Counted from the stretch's first letter, positions 33,849-42,350 are shown. The stretch is 45,705 bases of DNA from Actinomycetota bacterium (GCA_009377815.1 WHTI01000012.1:1-45705); one strand, 5' to 3'. Notes: generated from the letters alone by a model not told the origin. Numbers and translations: made by a program.

Positions 33849-34901
33849 TTAGACCCCCTCGGGCCCCGGGGCGAGCTTCAGGAATTCCTCGACGCCTTCG
33901 AACTCCGAGCGGATCTCTCTACCGAGGAGATCCATCACGACGTCCTCTACCGTCGCGCCCTCATGACAGATCTTCACGACGTTCTCGGTTATCGGCATGT
34001 AGCAGTCACGTTCCCGGCCGAGTTCCAGGATCGGCTTACACGTCTTCACGCCTTCGGCCACCATGTTCATCGATCCTATGATCTCGTCGATCTTGAGCCC
34101 CTTGCCCAGCTCGATACCGACATGATGGTTACGGGACTGAGGGCTCGCGCACGTCGCGATGAGGTCACCCACGCCGGCCAGCCCAAGGAAAGTGAGCGGC
34201 TGCGCGCCGAATAGCACCGACAGACGCGCCATCTCCGCAAGTCCCCTCGTCATGACCGTTGCCTTCGTGTTGTCGCCGTATCCGAGTCCGTCCGCCATGC
34301 CCGCGGCGATGGCGATGATGTTCTTGAAGGCGCCCCCGATCTCGCAACCGACGACATCGCTATTCGTGTAGCAGCGAAAGGTCGGCGCGTGGAAGACATC
34401 CTGAAGGAAGCCCGCCGTCTCGAGATCCCGACACGCAACCGTCGTTGCCGCCGGGAACCCGCGCACGATCTCCTTGGCGAGGTTCGGGCCGGTGAGGATA
34501 GCGATCGACGAGTCCGTGATCCCGTCGACCTCCTCCGCGAGCACCTCGGACATCCGTTTCCGCGTGTCGACCTCGAGGCCCTTCGTGAGGCTGACGTAGC
34601 GCGGCTTCGGCCCCGCTATCTCGGCTACCTCTTTGAGTACGCCGCGGAAGCCATGGCTGGGAACCCCCATCACGATGACCTCTGCTCCGGCTAGGGCCTC
34701 TTCGAGATCGCTGGTCGCGAGCAGTGTCTCCGGCAATTCGAGATCGGGAAGGTACTGCGGGTTCTCGTGATACAGGTTGATCGTCTCCGCAAGCTCTGCA
34801 CGCCGGGCCCAGAGAACCGTGTCGAACTCGTTCTTGCGCGCCACGAGGCTTGCAGTCGCCGTCCCCCAGGATCCTGCGCCGATGAACGCGACCTTCGTCA
34901 C
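33849..34901 (-). CDS. gpsA: Glycerol-3-phosphate dehydrogenase (NAD(P)+) GpsA
   Basis: A 350-residue enzyme that makes sn-glycerol 3-phosphate for phospholipids from dihydroxyacetone phosphate. The Rossmann loop is KVAFIGAGSWGTATASLVA, SLTKGLEVDTRKRMSEVL follows, and the catalytic Lys region is CEIGGAFKNIIAIAAGMADGL. GLAGVGDLIATCASPQSRNH and the MVAEGVKTCKPILELG tail are family hallmarks. The start overlaps the plsC stop by 4 bp, joining precursor supply and acyl transfer in one operon. CofC/FbiD lies nearby, as in mycobacteria. Confidence 0.97.
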   Translation of the reverse strand: MTKVAFIGAGSWGTATASLVARKNEFDTVLWARRAELAETINLYHENPQYLPDLELPETLLATSDLEEALAGAEVIVMGVPSHGFRGVLKEVAEIAGPKPRYVSLTKGLEVDTRKRMSEVLAEEVDGITDSSIAILTGPNLAKEIVRGFPAATTVACRDLETAGFLQDVFHAPTFRCYTNSDVVGCEIGGAFKNIIAIAAGMADGLGYGDNTKATVMTRGLAEMARLSVLFGAQPLTFLGLAGVGDLIATCASPQSRNHHVGIELGKGLKIDEIIGSMNMVAEGVKTCKPILELGRERDCYMPITENVVKICHEGATVEDVVMDLLGREIRSEFEGVEEFLKLAPGPEGV

Positions 34902-35581
34902 GCGGCGGCGCCCCTCTGCGGTCGCCGGCGGTCCGGAACTGCGGGACGAAGGCTCGCGAGGAGGATCCCGATCTCCTCCATGACTTCGGCTCCCACGCGA
35001 GTCCAGTCATCGCGGTTGCGATGGTCCCCCCGAACGGTCATCGGCGTTCCCACTCGCACGAGAACGTCCTGGCGTGGCGGCCACATGTGCTTCTTGTATC
35101 CCTTGGGCCAGATGTTGGCGGTGCCCCACACCGCGGCCGGGATGACCGGAACCCCGGCCTCGAGCGCCATCCTCGCCATGCCGGTCTTGGGGGCCATCGG
35201 ATTGAGATCGCGATCCGTGGTGATCGTCCCCTCGGGGAACACAACCACCACCTCTCCGCGCGACAAGGCTGCGACCGCATGGTCGAGGGCCATGGGCGCC
35301 TCGCGCGTTCCGCGTTTGACCTCGATCTGACCGGCGCCTCGGAGGATCCATCCGACCCGCTTGTCCTGGAACAGTTCCGACTTCCCGAGGAACCGGGGCC
35401 GCCGCCCCGCCTTGTCGACCGCGTAGGCAGCGGCGAACGGGTCGAGGAACGCGATGTGGTTGAACGCGACGATGGCCGGTCCGTCCTTCGGGATGTTTTC
35501 GAGACCCTCGAAGTGGCAGCGGAACCAGAACTTGAGCCAGGGAAGGACGATCGCCTTCGCAAGTCCATAGGTCCGAATCAT
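34898..35581 (-). CDS. plsC: 1-acyl-sn-glycerol-3-phosphate acyltransferase (PlsC family)
   Basis: A 227-residue acyltransferase that would make phosphatidic acid from lysophosphatidic acid. The catalytic NHxxxxD motif is FNHIAFLDPFAAAYAV, the FLGKSELF block follows, and VVVFPEGTITTDRDLNPM holds the glycerophosphate-binding motif. A hydrophobic N-terminal stretch (LAKAIVLPWLKFWFRC) suggests membrane association. The ATG at 35581 has AGGAGA about ten bases upstream. A TAACAT hexamer at 35621-35626 (minus strand) could be its -10. It is in an operon with gpsA. Confidence 0.93.
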   Translation of the reverse strand: MIRTYGLAKAIVLPWLKFWFRCHFEGLENIPKDGPAIVAFNHIAFLDPFAAAYAVDKAGRRPRFLGKSELFQDKRVGWILRGAGQIEVKRGTREAPMALDHAVAALSRGEVVVVFPEGTITTDRDLNPMAPKTGMARMALEAGVPVIPAAVWGTANIWPKGYKKHMWPPRQDVLVRVGTPMTVRGDHRNRDDWTRVGAEVMEEIGILLASLRPAVPDRRRPQRGAAA

Positions 35582-35662
35582 CGAGTCCCCGTCTCCTGAT
35601 CGAAAGATCGCTGGAGTCGGATGTTACAGGCGAGAAGGCTCGGGCCGCATCTTCCGCTCGCC

Positions 35663-35668
35663 TATGAT
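35663..35668 (+). promoter_or_regulatory. -10 element of the phosphoesterase gene
   Basis: TATGAT ends seven bases before an ATG at 35676. The spacing fits transcription that starts at or next to that ATG, a leaderless mRNA. It overlaps the alternative ATG at 35664, which could not then be translated. Confidence 0.5.
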
Positions 35669-35675
35669 GCTCCGG

Positions 35676-36515
35676 ATGAAGGGCAACCATCTTGTCGTCG
35701 TGCAGATATCCGACACGCATTGTGGTCATCCCTACTTCGATGGGGAGCTGTTCGACCACGCGCTGGACGAGATCCTTGCCATCCAGCCTGACCTCGTGGT
35801 GGTCGCCGGCGATCTAACCGCCGAGGGATATGCCCCCCAGTTCCGTCAGGCGAAGAAGTACCTCGATCGTCTCGCGGACCTCGAGATGGTCATCATCCCG
35901 GGGAACCACGACCTCATGAACGTGGGTTTCCTTCACTTCCGCGACGCGTTCGGGAAATCCGAGCGAAACATGCGAGTGCCTTTCCGCATGGCCCCCGACG
36001 GGGCCGAGGAGACGCACGCAACCGTCGTCGCGGTGAACTCATCCAAGCCGGACTTCGCCGAGGGGGAGGTCGGTCACTACCGCTACGACTGGATCCGAAA
36101 GGCGTTCTACGAGTATCCCGACGACTACCGCATCTTCGTCCTTCACCATCACCTCGTGCCGCTGCCGGGTACTGGGCGCGAGCGCAACATCGTTTGGGAC
36201 GCCGGTGACGTCCTCGCCCTGATGACCGAACTCGAGGTCGACCTCGTTCTTTCGGGACACAAGCACGTTCCCAACGTGTGGCAGTTCGGCGAGATGCTCC
36301 TGGTCAACTCGGGTACGGCAACTAGCTACCGGGTCCGCGGCTACACCCGCCCTTCTTACAACGTCATCGAAGTAGACGAGGAACGCGTTCGGATCATCCA
36401 GAGATACCCGGGGCTTGGCGAGATCATCGCCGCCAACTACACGCGCAACGAACGCCGGCTGTCTCTGAACCCGCAGCTCGCCGGGATGTTCAACCGAGGA
36501 GCTTGGAGCGTATGA
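35676..36515 (+). CDS. Calcineurin-like metallophosphoesterase (CpdA-like)
   Basis: A 279-residue metallophosphoesterase. All dimetal motifs are present: ISDTHCGHPYFDG, VVVAGDLTAEGY, IIPGNHDLMNV, FVLHHHLVPLPG and LVLSGHKHVPNVW. The nearest well-known relatives are 3',5'-cAMP phosphodiesterases of the CpdA type, but the substrate could be another phosphodiester. No signal peptide is present, so it acts in the cytoplasm. The start is ambiguous: ATG codons occur at 35664, 35667 and 35676. I prefer 35676 because a TATGAT -10 element ends seven bases before it. It is divergent from plsC and followed 16 bp later by a small ABM-fold gene. Confidence 0.9.
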   Translation: MKGNHLVVVQISDTHCGHPYFDGELFDHALDEILAIQPDLVVVAGDLTAEGYAPQFRQAKKYLDRLADLEMVIIPGNHDLMNVGFLHFRDAFGKSERNMRVPFRMAPDGAEETHATVVAVNSSKPDFAEGEVGHYRYDWIRKAFYEYPDDYRIFVLHHHLVPLPGTGRERNIVWDAGDVLALMTELEVDLVLSGHKHVPNVWQFGEMLLVNSGTATSYRVRGYTRPSYNVIEVDEERVRIIQRYPGLGEIIAANYTRNERRLSLNPQLAGMFNRGAWSV

Positions 36516-36531
36516 ACCCTTGGAGGGAAAC

Positions 36532-36834
36532 ATGATCGTCCGGATATTCGGGACCGCGATACACCCCGATGACATCGAACAAGCCAAGGACCTGTTCCGG
36601 GCCGATGTTCGCCCCGCGTTCGAAGCGTTCGACGGCTGCGCCGGGATCGAGATGTGTATCGGTGTTGGTGAGCACAGCGGAGAGCTGGTCGAGGTCGCTG
36701 CGATCTCGAGATGGGACTCCATCGAGGCGATGGAAACGGGCATCGCCACCAATGAGTATGTCGTTGCCATGACCGAACTGCGGCAGTTGTTTGCGCAGGC
36801 CCCCATCGTTCGCTTGTTCGAGTCGGTCGACTGA
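36532..36834 (+). CDS. Dimeric alpha/beta-barrel (ABM-like) protein
   Basis: A 100-residue protein predicted to have the ferredoxin-like dimeric barrel of antibiotic biosynthesis monooxygenases and stress-responsive barrel proteins. The beta strand MIVRIFGTAIHPDDIEQAKD is followed by a helix with DGCAGIEMCIGVG, then the ELVEVAAISRWDSIEAMETG segment typical of the family. The ATG at 36532 has GGAGG eight bases upstream, which decides the start. It probably shares a transcript with the phosphoesterase. The family includes enzymes and non-enzymatic sensors, so its function is open. Confidence 0.75.
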   Translation: MIVRIFGTAIHPDDIEQAKDLFRADVRPAFEAFDGCAGIEMCIGVGEHSGELVEVAAISRWDSIEAMETGIATNEYVVAMTELRQLFAQAPIVRLFESVD

Positions 36835-36862
36835 CATCTAAGTTTCGCTAGCCCGGGAGCGG

Positions 36863-36868
36863 TACCCT
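36863..36868 (+). promoter_or_regulatory. -10 element for the methyltransferase gene
   Basis: TACCCT is followed by six bases and then the GTG start at 36875, so transcription should start at the start codon (leaderless). Confidence 0.55.
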
Positions 36869-36874
36869 CCGAAC

Positions 36875-37606
36875 GTGGCCACACCTTCGTCTTACGATCC
36901 CCTCGCGTTCATCTACAACACCCATTGGGCTCAGCCAGAGCGCTTGATGCTGCCCCTGGATCGCTTCATCCTTCCAGAACTCGATCCTGGCGATCAGATC
37001 CTCGACCTCTGTTGCGGGACCGGACAGACCGCGGCGATGTTGAGCGAGCACGGGTTCGAGGTCACCGGGATCGATGGATCGGAGTCGATGCTCGTGTTCG
37101 CGCGCGAGAACGCTCCCGACGCCGTCTTCGTCACCGGCGACGCCCGGGCTTTCTCGATGCCCGGTCGATTCAAGGCGGTCGTTTCGCAGTACGACAGCCT
37201 CAATCACATCCTGAGCGTTCAGGAATTGCTGACCGTGTTCCGAAACGTCCACGACGCCCTGGTGTCCGGAGGGGTCTTCCTGTTCGATCTCAACACCGAG
37301 GAGGGTTACCTCCAGAGGTGGCGAGCTACTTCGATCGGTCATGTCGAGGACGACCACGCGTACATCACTCACCCGAGCTACGACCGCGAGACGCGCACGG
37401 GCTCGTACAACGTGGCGATGTTCTTCCTCAACAACGGGGTCTGGGAGAGGACCGATGCAACGCTCCTGGCCCGCTGCCATTCTGAGGAGGAGGTCCTAGA
37501 CTCTCTCAGTGCCGCGGGATTCTCGGAGCGCAAGGTCTACGGCGCCGAGAGTGATCTCGGGATGGAAGCCCCGGGCCGAAACTTCTACTTCGCGCGCAAG
37601 GCCTGA
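36875..37606 (+). CDS. Class I SAM-dependent methyltransferase
   Basis: A 243-residue methyltransferase. The SAM-binding loop is ILDLCCGTGQTAAMLSEHG, the acidic end of the next strand is VTGIDGSESML, then VTGDARAF. SQYDSLNHI and VFLFDLNTEEGYLQRW match the small-molecule methyltransferase group. The substrate is unknown. The start is a GTG with no Shine-Dalgarno, consistent with the leaderless promoter just upstream. Its last 22 bp overlap the end of the convergent FrhB-family gene. Confidence 0.85.
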   Translation: MATPSSYDPLAFIYNTHWAQPERLMLPLDRFILPELDPGDQILDLCCGTGQTAAMLSEHGFEVTGIDGSESMLVFARENAPDAVFVTGDARAFSMPGRFKAVVSQYDSLNHILSVQELLTVFRNVHDALVSGGVFLFDLNTEEGYLQRWRATSIGHVEDDHAYITHPSYDRETRTGSYNVAMFFLNNGVWERTDATLLARCHSEEEVLDSLSAAGFSERKVYGAESDLGMEAPGRNFYFARKA

Positions 37607-38796
37607 GCCTCGGCGACCTTGGTCGCTTTGGCGGCAGCCTTCTCCGCAGCTTTCTCCGCTTCGTACTCGTAGGCCGCGTCGAGCGCCTGTTGGGTGGGAT
37701 ACGCCGCAGTCGCGTGCGGGTCCCAAGGCTTGGCCCTCGTGCGCTGTTTGGTCGCGAGCTTCTCCAAGACCCTGAGAGCGTTCGGCTCCTCGTCGGCGTC
37801 CCGAAGCTCGACGATCCCGGCAGCGACGCCTCGCTCGAGGAAGTCCCTGCCTTTCTCGGTTCGAACCATGACCAAGGTCCATCCCTCCATCCCCAGTCCG
37901 CCGCACGATAGATCGGCGTGTTCGGCTGAGAAGTCGGGACAGTGGTGACACCACTCGTTGGCGGTGGGACGAGCGTGTTTGAGCGGGAGGATGATCTCGC
38001 GCCCGTCCCTCATGGTGATGATGACGTTGCCTTTCACGTTGATCTTGACGATGTCGTCGAGGTTGAGTCCCATCTCGCCCTGGAGTTTGCCGACGACGAA
38101 CGCGTCGTAATCGAAGGTCTCCGTGCACATCAGGCCGATGACGAGTTTGACCGGACGGGTCCAGCGCTTGATCCCCTCCGCGGCGAGGTTCCTAACCGCG
38201 GTCGATTCGCACGACACTCCGACGATCGCCACGTTCTTGAGCTTCTTCTCGGCGGCCTTCTTCAGCCCAAGCGGTGTGGCGCAGTAGGTGTATCGGGAGC
38301 CCGCGGCGGCGAGCAGCTCTTCCTTGGTGGTGACCACGCGAGGTTCATCGAGCCATGGGACGCTCTCCGACGGACCAGCGACGACGGCTCCGTCGAGCTC
38401 GCCCTCTTCGAGAGCCCAGCCGAGCAGCGCCGAGACGGCTCCCCCATCCTGGCCCACCTCCAGCATGCCCTTCTCGGTGGCGCGAACGAGCGTCTTGTAG
38501 AAGTACTTGCCGTAGATCTCATCCACCTGTCGCCGGCGCCCGTAGATGAGCTCCTCGATGACATCGACCTTCGGGTCGAGCCGGAGGCACGCCATGGCGC
38601 ACAGGGAGCACCCCTCCTCGCCGTGGACGCAGTTGTCGAACGGCGAGTTCGGATCGGTCTGGATCGGATCGAAATCCTGGAGCTCGAGCACTTTGTGAGG
38701 ACAGGCCACGATGCACGCCGAGCACCCGCAGCAGATCTCGGTGGAGATGACCTCTTCGTAGAGGTGTTTCCAGTGCTTTCGTTCACTGACGGCCAT
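37585..38796 (-). CDS. FrhB-family (coenzyme F420 hydrogenase beta subunit-like) ferredoxin flavoprotein
   Basis: A 403-residue protein. Residues about 20-70 form an iron-sulfur domain: CCGCSACIVACP gives a CxxCxxCxxxCP cluster motif, and NCVHGEEGCSLCAMAC adds further ligands. The FrhB N- and C-terminal domains follow (GGAVSALLGWALEEGELDGAVV; ATPLGLKKAAEKK; VGVSCESTAVRNL; LMCTETFDYDAFV; CHHCPDFSAEHADLSCGG). Such subunits use FAD and FeS clusters to pass electrons between F420H2 and a partner. The C-terminal tail is an Ala/Lys repeat (AEKAAEKAAAKATK). The start MAVSERKHWK at 38796 gives the FeS motif its normal position. The divergent neighbour CofC supports an F420 connection. The partner enzyme is not in the window, and FrhB-like proteins also act on glutamate synthase or sulfite, so the exact reaction is open. 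Confidence 0.9.
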   Translation of the reverse strand: MAVSERKHWKHLYEEVISTEICCGCSACIVACPHKVLELQDFDPIQTDPNSPFDNCVHGEEGCSLCAMACLRLDPKVDVIEELIYGRRRQVDEIYGKYFYKTLVRATEKGMLEVGQDGGAVSALLGWALEEGELDGAVVAGPSESVPWLDEPRVVTTKEELLAAAGSRYTYCATPLGLKKAAEKKLKNVAIVGVSCESTAVRNLAAEGIKRWTRPVKLVIGLMCTETFDYDAFVVGKLQGEMGLNLDDIVKINVKGNVIITMRDGREIILPLKHARPTANEWCHHCPDFSAEHADLSCGGLGMEGWTLVMVRTEKGRDFLERGVAAGIVELRDADEEPNALRVLEKLATKQRTRAKPWDPHATAAYPTQQALDAAYEYEAEKAAEKAAAKATKVAEAQALRAK

Positions 38797-38897
38797 GCTT
38801 CCCCTTCGGTTGCGGCGACCGGCCGGATCTCTCGGGTCGGCCCGGCAGGCGGCTGCGTCGGCGCGCCGGGGATGCGGGGCATGGTATCCCGTGACCG

Positions 38898-39530
38898 GTG
38901 GACGCCGGACTTCTTGCAGTAAAGCGACTCGACGCGGCGAAGAGCAGGCTCGCGTCGCGATTCTCCGATCAGGACCGCCTCTCGATAGCGCGGGCATTGT
39001 TCGACGACGCTCTCGAGTTGTGCCGGGGAACGACGCATCTCCGCTGGTGGATCGTCAGCGACGACCAGGACGTCGTCGATCAAGCCAGGGGTCGGGGATT
39101 CGAGACGATGAAAGACACTGGGAGTGGTCTCAACGACGCGATCACAACCTCGGCGCGCGCTCTGACCGAGATGGGAGCGTCATCGGTGACCGTCTTGCCC
39201 TGCGATATCCCGCTGGCCACACCTGAGGATCTCCTCGACATCGCCGACACGGGTGAGCTCTCCGACATCGTGGTCGTCCCATCGGAAGGAGATGGCGGTA
39301 CCAACGCGCTCTATCTCCGGCCACCCGAAGTGATCACTCCCCTGTTCGGGCCCGGGAGCCTCACCCGCCACATACGCGCCGCGGAGCGCGCCGGACTCCG
39401 TTGCTCAGTGCTCCCCCTGGAACGCCTGGAGCTCGATCTCGACACGCCGGCCGACATCGACACGTTCCTGCGCGCCGATCCACCGACCACGCTGAAGACC
39501 GCGGAGTTGCTTCGGAAGCTGACCGCCTAA
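38898..39530 (+). CDS. cofC: F420-precursor guanylyltransferase CofC/FbiD
   Basis: A 210-residue nucleotidyltransferase of the CofC family, which activates phosphoenolpyruvate (FbiD in actinobacteria) or 2-phospho-L-lactate (archaeal CofC) with GTP during F420 biosynthesis. LLAVKRLDAAKSRLASRFS holds the nucleotide loop. TVLPCDIPLATPEDLLDI carries the metal-binding Asp, VVPSEGDGGTNALYLRPP and LELDLDTPADIDTFL finish the fold. A GTG start at 38898 follows a TATCCC -10-like element with seven bases between. It is near gpsA and HU, as FbiD is in Mycobacterium. The GTG-initiated frame is short and normal for the family. Confidence 0.93.
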   Translation: MDAGLLAVKRLDAAKSRLASRFSDQDRLSIARALFDDALELCRGTTHLRWWIVSDDQDVVDQARGRGFETMKDTGSGLNDAITTSARALTEMGASSVTVLPCDIPLATPEDLLDIADTGELSDIVVVPSEGDGGTNALYLRPPEVITPLFGPGSLTRHIRAAERAGLRCSVLPLERLELDLDTPADIDTFLRADPPTTLKTAELLRKLTA

Positions 39531-40672
39531 GTTCCAGCAAGTACCAGTTCCTGCTGAGTTTCCTCGAACCATTCCTCCGGCGGGGAGGGTGGGGGGCGGG
39601 GCGGATCGGGCCCGGGGGCGTACTCACTCCCGTCGGGCCGGAACCATCTCGCCTTGCCGAGGAACAACTCCACCTTCCAGTTGTGCTCGTGGACCAGCTT
39701 GTGATGGAAACTGCACACGAGTAGCAGGTTGTCGATATTGGTCAGTCCGCCGTCGATCCACCACTTGATGTGATGGGCATCGACGAAGCGCTTGTGCTCG
39801 CACCCGGGGAAAGTGCAGCACTTGTCCCGCCAACGCAGCAAACGCATCAGCTTGGGAGGCACGTTGCGCGAGATGCGGTCGATGCCGACCGGCTGCCCAC
39901 CTTCGTGAAGCACGGTGTGCAGACTGCAGTCACACAGCAACCGCTCGAGGATCGCAGGGTGAATCGCACCTCCGCCCTCGAGCGCCACGTGCTTGTCCTG
40001 AAGGCTCAGGGTCTCGATGTCGGCGTGGACCACGACCGTGGCCCGGTCCCGGGACCCATCCTCGGCGAGCTGCTGCTTGGCCAGCAGCACGAGGGCATCG
40101 GCGCGACGCTCTTCGATCGATCCGTAGTCCTCGGGGGAGACCGGAAGCCGCTCGGCGATCAGGTCGAGCGCCTTGAAGGCCAAGTCGCCCTCGGCCGCCG
40201 GCAGCCTGCCCGAGAATCCCAGGACGCTCCCGCCTTCTTCCAACCAACGGGTCAGCGAGCGCGTCTTGTCGATGTTCTGAGCCTCTTCCAACGACGGCTT
40301 GGTCTCGAGATCGGCCTTCCATTTGATCTGTCCGAAGGTCTTGCCATCGGCCCACTCGAGGATCTTCTCCTCGGTCTCTGGGGTCGCGAAACGGCACAGC
40401 TCGACCACCCGGTCGACCTCGAGGGTCCCGTCTGAGAGAGATTGGGAGATGAGCGGCAACTTCGAGATCGAGTGCCCGGCCCCGACGTAACGGTTGGCCC
40501 GGTAACAGGAGAACCCGTAGCGCCCGGCAACCCACTGGGCCATATCCAGGCAGCCGTCTGACTCCCAGATCTCTCTGCGGTCGAGTTCGGCGAAGCCTTT
40601 GAGGCGCCTCAGCCACTGCTCGCCCGCGCTGACATGGATCGAGTCCAACTCGAAGATGATCTCTTCGTTCAT
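39527..40672 (-). CDS. DUF222/13E12-type HNH endonuclease, SOS-linked
   Basis: A 381-residue protein. The N-terminal two-thirds is the DUF222 helical region (WVAGRYGFSCYRANRYVG; LPLISQSLSDGTLEVDRVVELC). The C-terminus has an HNH nuclease domain: RDKCCTFPGCEHKRFVDAHH, then GGLTNIDNLLLVCSFHHKLVH. The family is multi-copy in actinobacteria and includes the mycobacterial 13E12 repeat proteins, several of which belong to the LexA regulon. The ATG at 40672 is chosen as the first methionine before the family core. A LexA-box promoter lies about 80-110 bp upstream. The C-terminal tail is proline-rich (PPRPPPSPPEEW). Its exact target is unknown. It converges with cofC, overlapping by 4 bp. Confidence 0.93.
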   Translation of the reverse strand: MNEEIIFELDSIHVSAGEQWLRRLKGFAELDRREIWESDGCLDMAQWVAGRYGFSCYRANRYVGAGHSISKLPLISQSLSDGTLEVDRVVELCRFATPETEEKILEWADGKTFGQIKWKADLETKPSLEEAQNIDKTRSLTRWLEEGGSVLGFSGRLPAAEGDLAFKALDLIAERLPVSPEDYGSIEERRADALVLLAKQQLAEDGSRDRATVVVHADIETLSLQDKHVALEGGGAIHPAILERLLCDCSLHTVLHEGGQPVGIDRISRNVPPKLMRLLRWRDKCCTFPGCEHKRFVDAHHIKWWIDGGLTNIDNLLLVCSFHHKLVHEHNWKVELFLGKARWFRPDGSEYAPGPDPPRPPPSPPEEWFEETQQELVLAGT

Positions 40673-40752
40673 AACCACGTACCGCCCGCCTACTGCTCTG
40701 CTCGCCCCCGCCTTGGGTTTCAACCCTTCGGGGTTCCGATATTGAGGAATCA

Positions 40753-40782
40753 ACCCTATCGAACGTATGTTCGCCTTGTCAA
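40753..40782 (-). promoter_or_regulatory. SOS promoter: consensus -35/-10 with LexA box in the spacer
   Basis: On the minus strand a TTGACA -35 (40777-40782) is followed by an 18-bp spacer and a TAGGGT -10 (40753-40758). Positions 40759-40774 of the spacer read TCGAACGTATGTTCGC on the plus strand. This matches the actinobacterial LexA consensus TCGAACNNNNGTTCGA at all but the last base. LexA bound there would cover the whole promoter. It faces the DUF222-HNH gene. Confidence 0.85.
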
Positions 40783-40810
40783 GCCATGGGCGGTATGCCT
40801 GGGCCCCCCT

Positions 40811-40873
40811 TCTTCGTCCCGAGGTTCGGCGGCCATCTGCTCGGCTCGCCGGACCGCGGCTTGCTCGGCTCGG
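40811..40873. repeat. Direct repeat copy A downstream of the sulfatase
   Basis: A 63-bp segment matching 42361-42423 at 58 positions in the same orientation. It encodes, on the minus strand, the remnant EQAAVRRAEQMAAEPRDEE, which corresponds to the C-terminus of the small membrane protein at 42351. It is a gene fragment without a start, lying 12 bp after the sulfatase stop. Confidence 0.88.
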
Positions 40874-40885
40874 TACCTGTTCGTC

Positions 40886-42283
40886 CTAACGAAGACAGTT
40901 CCGACCTGCACAGATTGCGAAGTCCCTGAGCTCGCGACTAAGGGCACCGAGTCCTGCTTGTCGACCGAGGAGATTGGTGAGTTGCCACGGGTCTCGTTCG
41001 AGGTCGTAGTACTCCCGGGCGATCCGGAGCCCAGTCTCGTCGTAGTACTCGATGTACTGGTAGCGATCGGTCAGAAGCGATTTCCATGCGGGAAGCACGC
41101 CCCGGCGCGGGTCCTTGTAGTACTCGAGCAGCAGCGTCTCGCGCTCTTCGTCTCCCAGCATCGACAGCCCGTCCCACCGGTCGTCGTCGATCTCGAGCCC
41201 GGCGGCCTCGGCGATCGTGGGAGCGAAGTCGATGTTGGCGACGAGGCGATCGTCGGACACGCCCCCTTCGAGACGTCCCGGCCACGACATCAGCAAGGGG
41301 ACGTGGGTGGCCTGGAGATAGGGCACACGCTTCCCCTGACGGCCATGTTCACCCCAGATGTCTCCCTGATCGGACGTGAAGATCACCAGAGTCTCTCTGG
41401 TTTCGTCAAGCGCCTCGAGCCTCTCCCTCAGATCTGAGACGAGGACGTCGACCGGCGCGAGCGCGACGAGTTGTTCGTCGCGGAGCTTCTTCGCTCGTTT
41501 CTCGGACGCATGTAGCCGGGTGATGAAGTCGGGCTTGTCGCTCGTGTCGGCCTCGAGGATCGCCGGGTTGGGTCGCCAGTGCCGCGACGGAGTGAAAGCG
41601 CCCGACGGGGGTGGCGAGTACGGCGCGTGCGGCGCGGTCGGATGCACGAACATCAACCACGGAGCGGCGTCGTCGCGCTCGAAGTCTTCGAGGTACTCGA
41701 GTGACTTGTCGCCGATGAAACTCGTTGCGTACTGAGAGACCCGGCGGACGTGGCCGTCGATGTTGAACTCGGCGTCGTAGTAGCCGTACCTGCTGATCGA
41801 CCAGCGGTCGAAGAACGGAGGGTCATCCTCCGGGTCCCACAGGTTGAAGTACTTGCCGACGATCGCCGTCTGGTAACCGCGACCCTTCAGCAGGGCCTGG
41901 ATCGTGGTGGATTGATCGAGTGGACTTGGGTCGAAATTGGTCTTCACGCCGTGGTTATGAACGTATCGGCCCGAGAAGATCGACGCCCGCGAGGGACAGC
42001 AGAGTGGAGTCGTTGCGTACGCCTCGGTGAATTCGACGCCCTCGGTCTCCAACCACCGCTTCGTCCGGGGGAGCGCCTGCATCGTCCCCTTGCCCCTCTG
42101 ATCATCGGTCATCACGATCAGGATGTTGGGTGGCGTACTCCCATCCCGCTTCTCGATGGGTTTGTATGACTGCGCCCCAGGGACGAGAGGCCCAACCAGG
42201 GCCAGTAGAGCCAGCGACGTGTAGAGGCCGCGGCGCCTAAGAGCCGTCCGAACGAATGACCGGAGCGTCCCATCGGTTCTCAT
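40886..42283 (-). CDS. Secreted type I sulfatase, GlcNAc-6-sulfatase-like
   Basis: A 465-residue sulfatase. A twin-arginine-containing head (ALRRRGLY) precedes a hydrophobic signal segment (SLALLALVGPLVPGAQS). PNILIVMTDDQRGKG supplies metal-binding Asp60/Asp61. TTPLCCPSRASIFSGRY holds the CxPSR formylglycine motif with Cys95 as the modified residue, and FTSDQGDIWGEHGRQGKR gives later metal and substrate residues. The LCCPSRAS...YVHNHGV stretch resembles N-acetylglucosamine-6-sulfatases, though arylsulfatases share it. It hydrolyses sulfate esters outside the cell and needs a formylglycine-generating enzyme encoded elsewhere. It lies between two copies of a 63-bp direct repeat and next to a CEMIP-like gene. 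Confidence 0.93.
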   Translation of the reverse strand: MRTDGTLRSFVRTALRRRGLYTSLALLALVGPLVPGAQSYKPIEKRDGSTPPNILIVMTDDQRGKGTMQALPRTKRWLETEGVEFTEAYATTPLCCPSRASIFSGRYVHNHGVKTNFDPSPLDQSTTIQALLKGRGYQTAIVGKYFNLWDPEDDPPFFDRWSISRYGYYDAEFNIDGHVRRVSQYATSFIGDKSLEYLEDFERDDAAPWLMFVHPTAPHAPYSPPPSGAFTPSRHWRPNPAILEADTSDKPDFITRLHASEKRAKKLRDEQLVALAPVDVLVSDLRERLEALDETRETLVIFTSDQGDIWGEHGRQGKRVPYLQATHVPLLMSWPGRLEGGVSDDRLVANIDFAPTIAEAAGLEIDDDRWDGLSMLGDEERETLLLEYYKDPRRGVLPAWKSLLTDRYQYIEYYDETGLRIAREYYDLERDPWQLTNLLGRQAGLGALSRELRDFAICAGRNCLR

Positions 42284-42350
42284 CGCCCCACAGACGGGTG
42301 GGAGAGGAGAAACGCTGCATGGTGCCTAGGGCCAGGAGGTGAAGAGGTCT

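Noticed and set aside
40756-40947. A 63-codon minus-strand frame overlapping the sulfatase end
   Set aside because: It is a fragment of the membrane protein's C-terminus plus promoter sequence, without its own start signals; it is reported as a repeat remnant instead.
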